Below, one piece after another: positions 1 through 8,237 of a stretch of 64,000 bases of DNA; the first letter of the stretch is position 1; each line of letters begins with the position of its first letter. Source of the DNA: Myxococcales bacterium. Lineage in GTDB: Bacteria > Myxococcota > Polyangia > Nannocystales > Nannocystaceae. Both the position numbers and the translations under genes were made by a program. The notes under the pieces are model-generated. The model saw nothing but the letters and a program-made list of their open reading frames with translations, had not been told where the DNA came from and ran no database searches. The DNA lies in contig JAEUJW010000081.1 in the NCBI GenBank assembly GCA_016793465.1, positions 62,001 to 126,000 on the forward strand, read 5' to 3'.

Positions 1-1740
1 GTGGCCGGGTTCGCGGAGATCGACGACGCGGAGGCGCAGGCCGAGCGCGAGGAGTTCGACCGCGAGGCGCTGATCGCCAAGATCCGCCACTCGGTGATCG
101 GCGACGACGTGGTGCTCGACGGGCCGTTCGGGCCGCGCCGGCTGGTCTACGCCGACTACACGGCGTCGGGCCGCTCGCTGACGTTCATAGAGGAGTTCAT
201 CCGTCAGGAGGTGATGCCGTTCTACGCCAACACGCACACCGAGTCGTCGGGCACGGGCGCCCAGACGTCGCAGCTCCGCGAGGACGCGCGTCTAATAATT
301 AAAAATGCGGTGGGGGGCGGGGCGGACGACGTGGTGGTGTTCGCGGGGTCGGGGGCGACGGGGGCGATCGACAAGTTGATCGACGTGCTGGGGATCCGGC
401 TGCCGCGGGACCTGGACGCCCGTTATCAGCTGTTGCAGCAGATCCCGCACGCGGAGCGGCCGGTGGTGTTCGTCGGGCCGTACGAGCACCACTCGAACGA
501 CCTGCCGTGGCGGCTGTCGATCGCCGACTGCGTGATGATCGACGAGGACGACGACGGCAAGATCGACCTGCTGCAGCTCGAGGCGGAGCTGGTGCGCCAC
601 GCGGACCGGCCGCTGAAGATCGGGAGCTTCTCGGCGGCGTCGAACGTCACCGGGATCATCTCGGACGACGTGGCGATCACCCGGCTGCTGCACGCGCACG
701 GGGCGCTGTCGCTGTGGGACTACGCGGCGGCGGGGCCGTACCTGAAGATCGACATGAACCCGGCGCCGGACGCGGCGAAGGACGCGGTGTTCATCTCGCC
801 GCACAAGTTCATCGGCGGGCCCGGCACGCCGGGGGTGCTGGTGGCGAAGCGCGGAATTTTTAAAAATTCGATCCCGTCGGTGCCGGGCGGGGGGACGGTG
901 GCGTGGGTCTCGCCGGACGGGTTCAAGTTCCTGGACGACGTGGTGCACCGCGAGGAGGGCGGCACGCCGGCGATCCTCGAGTCGATCCGCGCGGGGCTGG
1001 TGTTTCAGCTGAAGGAGGCGGTCGGGAGCGAGGCGATCCGGGCGCGCGAGTCGGCGTTCGTGCGGCGGGCGCTGGCGTCGTGGTCGAAGAACCCGAACCT
1101 GTGGATCCTCGGCAACGTGTCGCTCGACCGCCTGTCGATCGTGTCGATGGTGGCGCGCCACGACGGCGGGAGCCTGCACTGGAACTACGTGGTGGCGTTA
1201 TTAAACGACCTGTTCGGGATCCAGGCGCGCGGCGGGTGCTCGTGCGCGGGCCCGTACGGGCACAGTCTGTTTAAAATTGGGCCGGAGCAGTCCGAGGCGT
1301 ACCAGGCGGTGATCGACGCGGGGTTCTGCGGGATCAAGCCGGGCTGGTTCCGCGTGAATTTTAATTATTTCATCAGCGAGACGGTGTTCAACTACATCGT
1401 CGAGGCGGTGCACATGGTCGCGAGCGAGGGGTGGAAGCTGCTGCCGCAGTATCGCTTCGACCCGTGCTCGTCGCTGTGGACGCACGCGCGCGGGCGGGTG
1501 CGGCCGCCGCTGAGCCTGCTCGGGCTGCAGTACGCGGGCGGCGAGCTCGAGTTCGCGTCGCTGCGGGTGTCGGAGCCGGAGACGGCGCTGGCCGGTTACC
1601 TCGAGGCGGCGCGGGCGATCTTCGCGCGGGCGGGCAGCGACGGCGCGGAGGCCATCGCGGACCCGACGCTGCCGGAGGCGGCGGCGTCGCTGCGGTGGTT
1701 CCCGCTGCCGGGCGAGGCGCAGCGGCGGCTGAAGCTGTAG
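1..1740 (+). CDS. Aminotransferase class V-fold PLP enzyme (cysteine desulfurase-like)
   Basis: PLP-dependent enzyme of the class-V aminotransferase fold, the fold shared by cysteine desulfurases and selenocysteine lyases. The cofactor lysine is K269 in the motif SPHKFIGGPGTPG. A GGCSCAG motif with C413 and C415 sits where desulfurases carry the mobile sulfur-accepting cysteine. The product is 579 aa, longer than SufS/IscS (about 400 aa); it has an N-terminal extension and a C-terminal tail of about 100 residues that I do not recognise. The reading frame is open from base 1 (GTG), so the true start may lie upstream of the window. Substrate and pathway cannot be read from the sequence. Five AT-rich codon islands occur in it (292-306, 856-867, 1198-1203, 1270-1278, 1357-1368). 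Confidence 0.85.
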   Translation: MAGFAEIDDAEAQAEREEFDREALIAKIRHSVIGDDVVLDGPFGPRRLVYADYTASGRSLTFIEEFIRQEVMPFYANTHTESSGTGAQTSQLREDARLIIKNAVGGGADDVVVFAGSGATGAIDKLIDVLGIRLPRDLDARYQLLQQIPHAERPVVFVGPYEHHSNDLPWRLSIADCVMIDEDDDGKIDLLQLEAELVRHADRPLKIGSFSAASNVTGIISDDVAITRLLHAHGALSLWDYAAAGPYLKIDMNPAPDAAKDAVFISPHKFIGGPGTPGVLVAKRGIFKNSIPSVPGGGTVAWVSPDGFKFLDDVVHREEGGTPAILESIRAGLVFQLKEAVGSEAIRARESAFVRRALASWSKNPNLWILGNVSLDRLSIVSMVARHDGGSLHWNYVVALLNDLFGIQARGGCSCAGPYGHSLFKIGPEQSEAYQAVIDAGFCGIKPGWFRVNFNYFISETVFNYIVEAVHMVASEGWKLLPQYRFDPCSSLWTHARGRVRPPLSLLGLQYAGGELEFASLRVSEPETALAGYLEAARAIFARAGSDGAEAIADPTLPEAAASLRWFPLPGEAQRRLKL

Positions 1741-1879
1741 CGGCGGGAGATGCTGTCGCCGGTGGTGGTCAGCGGGACGCCGCGGACGATCGAGGAGGTG
1801 ATGGCGCGCAGCGAGCCGGTGGCGGCTGACGTCGGGGCACGCGGCGTGGGTGGATGAATCGGTGCGGGCTCGGGTGTTG

Positions 1880-1885
1880 TAGAGT
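1880..1885 (+). promoter_or_regulatory. -10 element TAGAGT, leaderless-type
   Basis: TAGAGT lies 7 nt before the ATG at 1893. No Shine-Dalgarno is present. The same arrangement occurs at many first genes in this window, so the transcript probably begins at or next to the start codon. Confidence 0.5.
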
Positions 1886-1892
1886 CGTGGGC

Positions 1893-2762
1893 ATGGTCGA
1901 ACGGTTGTCGCGGTGTTCGTCGTCGCTGCGCTGGGTGTTCGCGTGCGGGTCCGGGGCGGAGGGCGCGGTGAAGAAGCCGCCCGAGGTCGCGCCGTCGAAG
2001 CAGCCGGTGAAGGTCGAGCCTGCGAAGGGCGAGCCTGCGAAGGTCGAGCCGGCGAAGGTCGTCGAGGCGCCGCCTGTGGCGGCGAGCGGGCCGGTGCGGG
2101 CGCAGGTGCCGGGGGCGTATCGGCCGTGCGAGCTGGCGGTCGAGTCGTGCACGAAGGACGGCGAGCCGTGCGGCGAGCAGGCGACGTGCGTGACCAGTCT
2201 GATTAATGTGATCCCGGAGGGTGAGCCGCTCGAGCTCGGGCTCGGCAAGCCGGAGACGCTGCGCTGGACGTATGCGGCGGACGAGCGGCTGCTCGCGAGC
2301 CCTGGGTTCGTGTATCGCCACACCGGCGCGGACAGGGGGGTGCGCGCGCGGTCGGACGGGAGCGGCGAGGTGGCGGTGACGTTCGACGACAGGGGGCGGC
2401 TGCGCGAGGTCGGCGACGGGCGCCGCGAGTACACGCCCGACGGGCGGGCCGCGGGGTTCTCGACGCGCGGCAAGGGCGGCAAGTGGAAGCAGACGGTGAC
2501 GTACAAGTGGACGGAGAAGCAGGCGTATACGGTGAACTGGACCTACCCGGACGCCGACGAGTTCTGCGAGCCCGAGCCGTCCGCCGTCGATCTCGACGAG
2601 CAGGGGCGGGTCGTGCGCATGGTGTACGAAGACTGTCAGATCAACTATTCGGAGTACGCGCTGAACTATCACTATGACGCGCACGGGCGGGTCGACGCGA
2701 TCGACGTCGACTGCAACCAGGGGCGGTGGCGCCTGGCGCTGAAGTACGAGTGCCCGGCGTAG
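1893..2762 (+). CDS. Probable lipoprotein with KVEPAK repeats, unknown function
   Basis: 289 aa. I chose the ATG at 1893 because it follows a TAGAGT hexamer by 7 nt and opens a short signal ending in WVFAC, where C18 would be the lipidated residue. The signal is weakly hydrophobic, so export is only likely. After it comes a low-complexity stretch of repeated KVEPAK/KGEPAK units (about residues 30-55), then a globular part with four cysteines near residues 85-105. The C-terminal half has repeating G.V..V.Y strands like those of YD/RHS-like or MORN-like sheets, but I cannot assign a family. It ends before a strong bidirectional stem-loop. Confidence 0.6.
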   Translation: MVERLSRCSSSLRWVFACGSGAEGAVKKPPEVAPSKQPVKVEPAKGEPAKVEPAKVVEAPPVAASGPVRAQVPGAYRPCELAVESCTKDGEPCGEQATCVTSLINVIPEGEPLELGLGKPETLRWTYAADERLLASPGFVYRHTGADRGVRARSDGSGEVAVTFDDRGRLREVGDGRREYTPDGRAAGFSTRGKGGKWKQTVTYKWTEKQAYTVNWTYPDADEFCEPEPSAVDLDEQGRVVRMVYEDCQINYSEYALNYHYDAHGRVDAIDVDCNQGRWRLALKYECPA

Positions 2763-2806
2763 GAATTCTGCTCGCGGGCGCGGTGGCCCGACCGGTCAAC
2801 GAAAGA

Positions 2807-2834
2807 GACGCAGGGCGGTGGGCCGCCCTGCGTC
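2807..2834. terminator. Bidirectional stem-loop between convergent genes
   Basis: A perfect 12-bp stem (GACGCAGGGCGG with its complement) closes a TGGG loop. It lies between the + gene ending at 2762 and the - gene ending at 2853. No T-tract follows on either strand, so it may act with Rho or as an mRNA 3'-end barrier. Confidence 0.6.
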
Positions 2835-2852
2835 ACCATGGGGACGGGAGGA

Positions 2853-3548
2853 TCAGGTGGTCGGGGGGGTGGCGGGGGCCAGCCTGGCCTGGATGTCCTT
2901 GGCCTGACCGAGGTGGGCCTCGATCTTCGGGCGGGCGGACTCGAGCTCGGTCTTCAGGTCGGCGTTCTGGACGCTGGGGAGGAGCTTGGTGTCGATCGCC
3001 TCGAGCACCTGGGTGTGGGCGGTGACCTGGGCGTCGATGTACGCCCTGTCGAACTCGGCGCCCTTGGCGGTGGTGTTGAGCTTGTCGAACGTGACGCGGC
3101 CCTCGTCGGTCATGTGGGCGCTGATCTCGTTCTCCTTGGGCTCGAGGGCGGCCTTCTTGAACACGGCGTCGCCGGACTTCAGCATCGCGGTGTGGTCCTT
3201 GACCATCATCGCGGCGAACTCCTTGACCTCCTTGTTCTTGGCCTTCGACTTGGCGAGCTTGGCCTGGTCGAGCTCGCCGCTGTTGACGGCGCGGACGATC
3301 GCGGCGATCTCGGCGTCGCTGAGCTTGGGGGCCTCGGCGGCGGGCGGCGGGGCGTCCGTGTCGGCGGCGGTGCCGGCGGCGTCGGTGATGGGATCGGTGG
3401 CGGGGTCCGAGGCCGGCGTCGGGTCCGCGGGCGGCGGGGTCGCGGTGGCGGCAGTGTCCGGCGGGGTGGTGTCCGGATTCGACTTGGTGCAGCCGCCGGC
3501 GAACATGCAGCCGAGCGAAAGGATGAGCAGGGTGGACTTGATGTGCAT
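2853..3548 (-). CDS. DUF4142 lipoprotein
   Basis: 231 aa. The start is the ATG giving MHIKSTLLILSLG, a classic type-II signal with lipidated C20 (MFAGGC). A Thr/Pro/Ala/Asp-rich linker runs to about residue 80. A helical DUF4142 domain follows (about 85-225) with the family pattern of paired helices around MMVKDH and AYIDAQVTAH; this ferritin-like four-helix fold is often periplasmic or outer-membrane attached, and its function is not established. Upstream, GGAGG is 17 nt from the ATG and can pair with CCTCC (3555-3570), so initiation could be modulated by a small hairpin. Confidence 0.75.
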   Translation of the reverse strand: MHIKSTLLILSLGCMFAGGCTKSNPDTTPPDTAATATPPPADPTPASDPATDPITDAAGTAADTDAPPPAAEAPKLSDAEIAAIVRAVNSGELDQAKLAKSKAKNKEVKEFAAMMVKDHTAMLKSGDAVFKKAALEPKENEISAHMTDEGRVTFDKLNTTAKGAEFDRAYIDAQVTAHTQVLEAIDTKLLPSVQNADLKTELESARPKIEAHLGQAKDIQARLAPATPPTT

Positions 3549-3600
3549 GACCCCGGAGGGATGCACCTCCTCGCGGGCGGGCGCCACGCCGACGCGTCAG

Positions 3601-3622
3601 AAAAAACCGCGGCGAGCGGCGG
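3601..3622 (-). terminator. Possible rho-independent terminator
   Basis: On the minus strand a GC-rich imperfect hairpin (3607-3622) is followed by six T residues (3601-3606). A second 7-bp stem, GGCGTCG/CGACGCC, lies just before it (3630-3650). It sits downstream of the gene ending at 3663. Confidence 0.5.
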
Positions 3623-3662
3623 CAAGGATGGCGTCGGGGGCTGCGACGCCGAAGGTGGGGGT

Positions 3663-4073
3663 CTAGAAGCCGCAGGCGGCTTCGTAGTTGGGCGGGTCGT
3701 CGGACGGGATGGTGATCTTCAGCGAGTGGCTGCCGCTGTTGATCGTGTAGGTGCCCGCGTCGAGGCCGGCGACGTTGCAGGTGGCGACGATCGGCACGCA
3801 GACGGCGGCGCACGAGCCGTTGCCGCCTTTCTTCTGGTAGGTGCCGCGGGCGTCGAGGTCGATCTCGTCGCCCATGCGCGTCGCCTCGCAGGACACCGAC
3901 GAGTTGCCGCCGCAGCCGGGGGGACAGTCGTCGAGGATGACCTCGATGCTGAGGTTGTCGCCGTCCATGAACTCGGCGAGGGCCTCGGGTTTGGGGCAGA
4001 TCGGACCCTCGAAGTAGGACTCCGGGCCGCAGGCGGCGAGGGCGAGGAGGCAGAGCAGGGGGGCGATGCGCAT
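3663..4073 (-). CDS. Small Cys-containing lipoprotein, unknown
   Basis: 136 aa. The start is the ATG of MRIAPLLCLLALAACGPE, a typical lipoprotein signal with C15 as lipid anchor; longer upstream reading frame has no signal character. The mature part holds about nine cysteines and ends in a beta-rich segment with a T-Y-T-I-N-S-G-S-H turn. No family recognised. A CACACT hexamer 6 nt before the ATG matches the local leaderless promoter spacing except for its first base. It probably acts at the cell surface or periplasm. Confidence 0.65.
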   Translation of the reverse strand: MRIAPLLCLLALAACGPESYFEGPICPKPEALAEFMDGDNLSIEVILDDCPPGCGGNSSVSCEATRMGDEIDLDARGTYQKKGGNGSCAAVCVPIVATCNVAGLDAGTYTINSGSHSLKITIPSDDPPNYEAACGF

Positions 4074-4187
4074 GCCGGCAGTGTGACACGGAACCGGGAC
4101 GCGTGGATCTTCCACTGGCAGTTCGGCGTTCGCGGTCGCGCACGCGGCGGGCGCTGGCAGATGCGCGGGGCCCGGGGCGAGAGGGGG

Positions 4188-4193
4188 TATGGT
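4188..4193 (+). promoter_or_regulatory. -10 element TATGGT, leaderless-type
   Basis: TATGGT lies 7 nt before the ATG at 4201 and overlaps the in-frame ATG at 4189. This favours 4201 as the real start. Confidence 0.45.
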
Positions 4194-4200
4194 GGCCGGG

Positions 4201-5772
4201 ATGACCGAGACGCCGCACATCCTCGAGCGAGACGAACGCCTGTCCCGGAGCCTGCTGTGGCGCTTGCAGCGGACGTTCTTCGCGGCGCAGGGCATCGAGG
4301 CGTGGCGGCAGGGCGTCGTGCCGCACTACATCACCAGCAACGCGTTCATCGCCGAGGCCTACGCGCGGGTGGTGGCGGCGTACCTCGGCGAGCGGCTGGC
4401 GACGCTGGCCGACGCGGGCCAGCCGATCTACATCGTCGAGCTGGGGGCGGGGTCGGGGCGCTTCGCCTCGCTGTTCTTGAAGCGGTTGACGGCGTTGACC
4501 TCGCGGATGGGGCCGGCGGCGGCCGGCTGGAAGCTGATCATGACCGACCTGGCCGAGCGCAACGTGGCGTTCTGGTGCGACCACCCGGGGCTGCGGCCGT
4601 TCGTCGAGCGCGGGGTGCTGGACTTCGGGCGCTTCGACGTCGAGCACGACCGCGAGATCCGGCTGGCGTGCGCGGGCGAGACGCTGGGGCCCGGCAGCTT
4701 CATCAACGGGCTGGTGGTGCTCGGCAACTATTTCTTCGACGGGATCCCGCTCGACGTGTTCCAGATCGAGAGCGGCAAGCTGCTCGAGAGCCTGGTGACG
4801 GTGACGTCGTCGGACACCGAGCGTGACCTCGAGGACCCGGCGGTGCTCGGGCGGGTGAGCCTGTCGTTCACCTCGCGGCCGACCGCGGCCGAGGGCTACT
4901 ACGAGGACCCGGCGTTCGACGCGATCCTCCGCGACTATCAGCGGCGCCTGGCCGACACGTCGGTGCACTTCCCGATCGCCGGGCTGCGCACGGTCAAGCA
5001 CCTGCGGGGGCTCGCGGGCGGGCAGCTGCTGATGATCACGGGCGACAAGGGCTACATCCGCGAGGAGGACCTGATCGAGCGCGGGCCGCCGGGGCTGGCG
5101 ATCCACGGCAGCTTCTCGATGAGCGTCGACTACGCGGCGATCGCGGCGTACTTCCGCGGGGCCGGGGGGCAGGTGTTCGCGCCGAAGCACCGCCACGAGT
5201 CGCTGCTGGTGGTGGGGTTCCTGCTGGGCGACCACCCCGACGGGCACCGAGCCACGCGCGAGGCCTTCGCCGACGCGATCGGGGAGTTCGGGCCCGACGA
5301 CTTCTTCAACCTCACGCAGCTGGCGGAGAAGCACACCGAGGGCGGGTCGATCGCCCAGCTGCTGGCGATGTGCCGCGTCGGGTACGGCGACCCGCGGCTG
5401 CTGATCAAGGCGATGCCGGCGCTGGCGGAGCTGGCGCCGGGGGCGTCGCGGGCGGACAAGCTAGAGATCTTCCAGATGATCGAGCAGACGTGGTCGCTGT
5501 ACTACCACCTCGGCGAGGACGACGACCTGCCGTTCGAGATCGGGCGGCTGCTGTACCGCATGGACTACTACCCGGAGGCGCTGCAGTACTACGGGCGCTC
5601 GCTCGAGCTCTACGGGGACAACGTGCACACGCTGTTCAACATGAGCCTGTGTCACTACTACCTGCAGCAGCGCGACGCGGCGCTCGGGTACGTGGCGCGG
5701 GTGCTGGCGATCGACGCCGACCACGCGGCCGCGCGGGCGCTGAAGATCGAGCTGCAGGCGTGGGCGCGCTGA
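4201..5772 (+). CDS. MidA-like SAM-dependent methyltransferase with TPR tail
   Basis: 523 aa. The N-terminal two-thirds resembles the MidA/NDUFAF7 group of SAM-dependent methyltransferases: motif I is ELGAGSGRF (residues 80-88), and GNYFFDGIP near residue 175 corresponds to the NE(L/F)xDAxP region of that group. The last about 70 residues form at least two TPR-like helix pairs (YYPEALQYYGRSLELYG and a second repeat). Such repeats usually bind a partner protein, so the target may be recruited through the tail. The in-frame ATG at 4189 is an alternative start but overlaps the -10 element. Family assignment is moderate; the fusion is clear. Confidence 0.7.
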   Translation: MTETPHILERDERLSRSLLWRLQRTFFAAQGIEAWRQGVVPHYITSNAFIAEAYARVVAAYLGERLATLADAGQPIYIVELGAGSGRFASLFLKRLTALTSRMGPAAAGWKLIMTDLAERNVAFWCDHPGLRPFVERGVLDFGRFDVEHDREIRLACAGETLGPGSFINGLVVLGNYFFDGIPLDVFQIESGKLLESLVTVTSSDTERDLEDPAVLGRVSLSFTSRPTAAEGYYEDPAFDAILRDYQRRLADTSVHFPIAGLRTVKHLRGLAGGQLLMITGDKGYIREEDLIERGPPGLAIHGSFSMSVDYAAIAAYFRGAGGQVFAPKHRHESLLVVGFLLGDHPDGHRATREAFADAIGEFGPDDFFNLTQLAEKHTEGGSIAQLLAMCRVGYGDPRLLIKAMPALAELAPGASRADKLEIFQMIEQTWSLYYHLGEDDDLPFEIGRLLYRMDYYPEALQYYGRSLELYGDNVHTLFNMSLCHYYLQQRDAALGYVARVLAIDADHAAARALKIELQAWAR

Positions 5773-5776
5773 GGCG

Positions 5777-7303
5777 TCAGGGCGGAGGGGCCCAGGCCAG
5801 CGCGAGGGACTCGCCGTCGGACAGCAGGACGGCGAGGTCGCCGGCGGGGGCGCCGGAGATGCCGACGGTGTGCTCCCGGTCGGCGAGCGGGATGCGTGTG
5901 GCGTTGAGGGCGAGGGCGCCGTCATGGGTGGTGTGGGCGAGGCCGCGGACGCGGCCGTCGGCGGCGAACACGAGGGCGCCGCGGCAGCGCGGGCCGTGGT
6001 CGCTGCCGAAGTCGAGGTCGACCTGCCAGCAGGGGTCGGCGTCGAAGCCGAGCTGGACGAGGTCGAGGCCGCCCCAGGGTCGGTAGTCGGGGGCGTCGAA
6101 GGCGGGCGGGAGGGTGAAGAGGTCGACGGGCGGGCGGCCGGGGCCGAGGTAGCGGAGGGCGCGTGGGCCGGCGACGACGAAGCCGCCGTCGGGGACGGGG
6201 CGGGCGGGGTCGGTGATGCCGTGGGCGTGGACCTCGGCGGGGCCGAGCTCGAGCTTGGGGCCGGCGTGCAGGCGGCGGCGGTGCTCCTCCGCGGGGCCGT
6301 GGAGCAGGCGGAGCACGGGGCCGTCGGGCCGGCGGTCGACGGCGGCGCCGCGGAGGTCGACGTCGGGCAGGGGCACGCGGGTGCGGCGGTCGCTGCCGAG
6401 GTGCACGCCGAGCAGGGTGGCCTTGCGGTCGTGGACGATGCAGCGCAGGAACCACTCGCCGTGCACGCCGAGCGTCCAGCAGCGGCTGTGGAGGGCGCTG
6501 CGGCCGGTGTGGGAGCGGCCGGCGAGGGTGACGCGCTCCTGCATGCCGGCGCTGGTCTCGTAGTGGTCGACGCGCAGCACGCCGGCGGCGCTGGCGTGCA
6601 CGCCGGGCAGCATGGCGCGGGTCATGACGCGGTCGTCGCCGCGGCGGAGGGCGTCGCGGTCGGGCAGCGGGGCGAGCTCGACGGCGCCGGAGGGGTCGAC
6701 GCGGGCGAAGGCGTCGCCGTCGGGCAGGCGCACGGCGAGGTGGACGGAGCCGTCGCGGTCGCGGGCGACGGGGTCGCCGTACGACGGGCGGGCGCCGGCG
6801 GTCAGCGGTCGCAGCAGCAGCAGGGCCGCGGGCGGGGCGAGGCGCTCGACCGGCAGGACGGGCGCGGGCGCGGCGGAGGGGCCGGGCTTGCGGGCGGGCC
6901 TGGGCCTGGCCGGGGCGGCGCGCGCGGGCAGGGGCTCGTCGGCGTAGCGGCCGACGGGGCCGACGAGCGAGACGTGCAGGCGCTGGCTGCCGCGGGTGGC
7001 GTAGACGCGGAGCGAGACGTCGAGCTCGTCGCCGCGGACGCGGCACCACTCGACGCAGTCGAGGTGCCGCGCGTGGGCGGTGAACACGCTGTCGAGCAGC
7101 GTCGAGAGGTCACGGGCGGCGGCGCGGCCCTGGATCAGCTCCATCTCGAGGCGCTGCAGGAAGGCGCGGGCGCCCGACAGGGTCTCGGGCTTGCCGTTCT
7201 TGAGCGCGCGCGCGCCGTTGACGAAGCGGACCGAGCTGCCCCACGGGGCGCACTGCGAGGCGAAGGTCCGCGGGTAGTCGGGGAGCTCGGTCCAGTCGGA
7301 CAT
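5777..7303 (-). CDS. Hypothetical protein with beta-repeat body
   Basis: 508 aa. The ATG at 7303 opens MSDWTELPDYPRTFAS; upstream frame is low-complexity. No signal peptide, no membrane span. The first 130 residues look helical and globular; a Pro/Ala/Arg linker follows; the remaining about 330 residues are beta-rich with recurring patterns such as DRDGSVHLAVRLPDG and FVFAADGRVRGLAH, suggestive of a propeller-like body. I do not recognise the family. It converges with the methyltransferase gene, the two stop codons lying 4 nt apart. Confidence 0.55.
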   Translation of the reverse strand: MSDWTELPDYPRTFASQCAPWGSSVRFVNGARALKNGKPETLSGARAFLQRLEMELIQGRAAARDLSTLLDSVFTAHARHLDCVEWCRVRGDELDVSLRVYATRGSQRLHVSLVGPVGRYADEPLPARAAPARPRPARKPGPSAAPAPVLPVERLAPPAALLLLRPLTAGARPSYGDPVARDRDGSVHLAVRLPDGDAFARVDPSGAVELAPLPDRDALRRGDDRVMTRAMLPGVHASAAGVLRVDHYETSAGMQERVTLAGRSHTGRSALHSRCWTLGVHGEWFLRCIVHDRKATLLGVHLGSDRRTRVPLPDVDLRGAAVDRRPDGPVLRLLHGPAEEHRRRLHAGPKLELGPAEVHAHGITDPARPVPDGGFVVAGPRALRYLGPGRPPVDLFTLPPAFDAPDYRPWGGLDLVQLGFDADPCWQVDLDFGSDHGPRCRGALVFAADGRVRGLAHTTHDGALALNATRIPLADREHTVGISGAPAGDLAVLLSDGESLALAWAPPP

Positions 7304-7331
7304 ACGATGGTCGGGGTGCCAGCGAGGCGGG

Positions 7332-8031
7332 TCAGGCGGCGAAGATCTCGTCGGCGGTCCGGGCCGTGAGCGCCTGGTGGGCCCAGCGACGGAGCACCTC
7401 GACGTCGACACAGCCGTCGACCCGGGCCCGGATCTCGTCGCTGTTCCCGAGGCCGCGTGCGGTCACGGCGTCGAGGATGAACCTCCGCCGCTCCTCGATG
7501 AGCATCGGCTTGATGAGCACCTCGTATCCGCTGAGTGGCATGCCATGTTCGTCGAACTTCCAGTTGTCGACCATCTCTTTCATGTCGGAGAAGTACATGA
7601 TTTCCTCGCGCAGTCTTTCGATCGCCGCGACCGACAGGGCGCGGTGAATGAAGAGATTGTACATGCGGGCTTCGGAGGGCGGCAAGCTCGGCAGGACGGA
7701 GAGGGCCGTCTCGACGACCTCGCGGCCGCCGGGGTCGGCGCCGTGGATGCTGGCCGAGAGCACGGCGAGCTCGGGGGTGGCGGCGGCGACGATCGGGTCG
7801 GTGATGCGTGGGATCTGGTCGGGGCCGCGGACCAGCAGGTGCGTGACGCTGTCGCCGCAGCGGATCGGTCGCGCGGCCCAGGCGGCGACGCGACGGCTGG
7901 TCGTCAACACGACCAGGTGACAGTCGCAGCCGCGGCGGTAGCGCTCGTTCCACAGCATGGCCGGCCACTTTAATAATTTAATTTGTCCGTCTTGGCGAAG
8001 CGCTGGGCCTCGAGGATGAAGACGGGTGGTG
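7332..8031 (-). pseudogene. Frameshifted, N-terminally truncated Rpn/PD-(D/E)XK-like protein remnant
   Basis: The stretch from the ATG at 7958 to 7332 encodes 208 aa that resemble the C-terminal two-thirds of a protein common in myxobacteria and actinomycetes, related by my memory to Rpn-type nuclease/transposase families (LLVRGPDQIPRITDP, ELAVLSASIHGAD, and a closing EIRARVDGC). The residues that should precede it, VFILEAQRFAKTDKLNY, are present upstream on the same strand (about 7972-8027) but in another frame: a 5-nt excess with a stop codon sits in the AT-rich tract near 7966-7985. Everything further N-terminal is missing; at about 8030 the sequence switches to an unrelated gene fragment. 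A shortened protein from 7958 may still be made. Confidence 0.55.
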
Positions 8032-8166
8032 TGCGTCGCCGAGTGCGTCGGTGGCGGCGGCAACGTCGCCATGTGCGTGAGCAGCTGCGACATGATGATC
8101 CCGGCGACCATGGAGCAGGCGGGCTTCGCCGACGCGCTGGTGACGTGCGGACAGCAGTGCGTGTGA
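8026..8166 (+). pseudogene. C-terminal fragment of a Cys-rich secreted protein
   Basis: A + strand frame reads VCVAECVGGGGN, then CVSSCDMM, then CGQQCV and a stop at 8164-8166. Six regularly spaced cysteines point to the end of an exported disulfide-rich protein. There is no start codon or signal: an in-frame stop lies just upstream at 8017, inside the neighbouring truncated gene. It is a remnant left at a rearrangement junction. Confidence 0.5.
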
Positions 8167-8225
8167 GCGGGGCCGGCGGTGAGCGGGTGGACCGCGCGGC
8201 GGTTGATGCGGAGAGGCGGGTCGGG

Positions 8226-8231
8226 CACGCT
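8226..8231 (+). promoter_or_regulatory. Possible -10 element CACGCT
   Basis: CACGCT is 6 nt before the GTG at 8238. It matches the local leaderless pattern except at the first base. Confidence 0.3.
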
Positions 8232-8237
8232 CGCGGG

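Noticed and set aside
1750..1857. Possible 35-aa gene starting ATGCTGTCGCCG just after the aminotransferase
   Set aside because: It follows GGGAG too closely, has no homologue I recognise and runs into the promoter of the next gene. Probably chance.
4239..4248. CCTGTCCCGG near the start of the methyltransferase as a palindrome copy
   Set aside because: Only one arm is present and it encodes residues that fit the helix there; probably chance.
2833..5334. 833-aa minus-strand open frame over several genes, and similar giants at 19170-21377, 27383-31075, 33911-36928 and 40072-42768
   Set aside because: They lie antisense to genes with clear family motifs and consist of Arg/Pro/His/Ala-rich runs. 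At this GC content stop codons are rare, so these are shadow frames.
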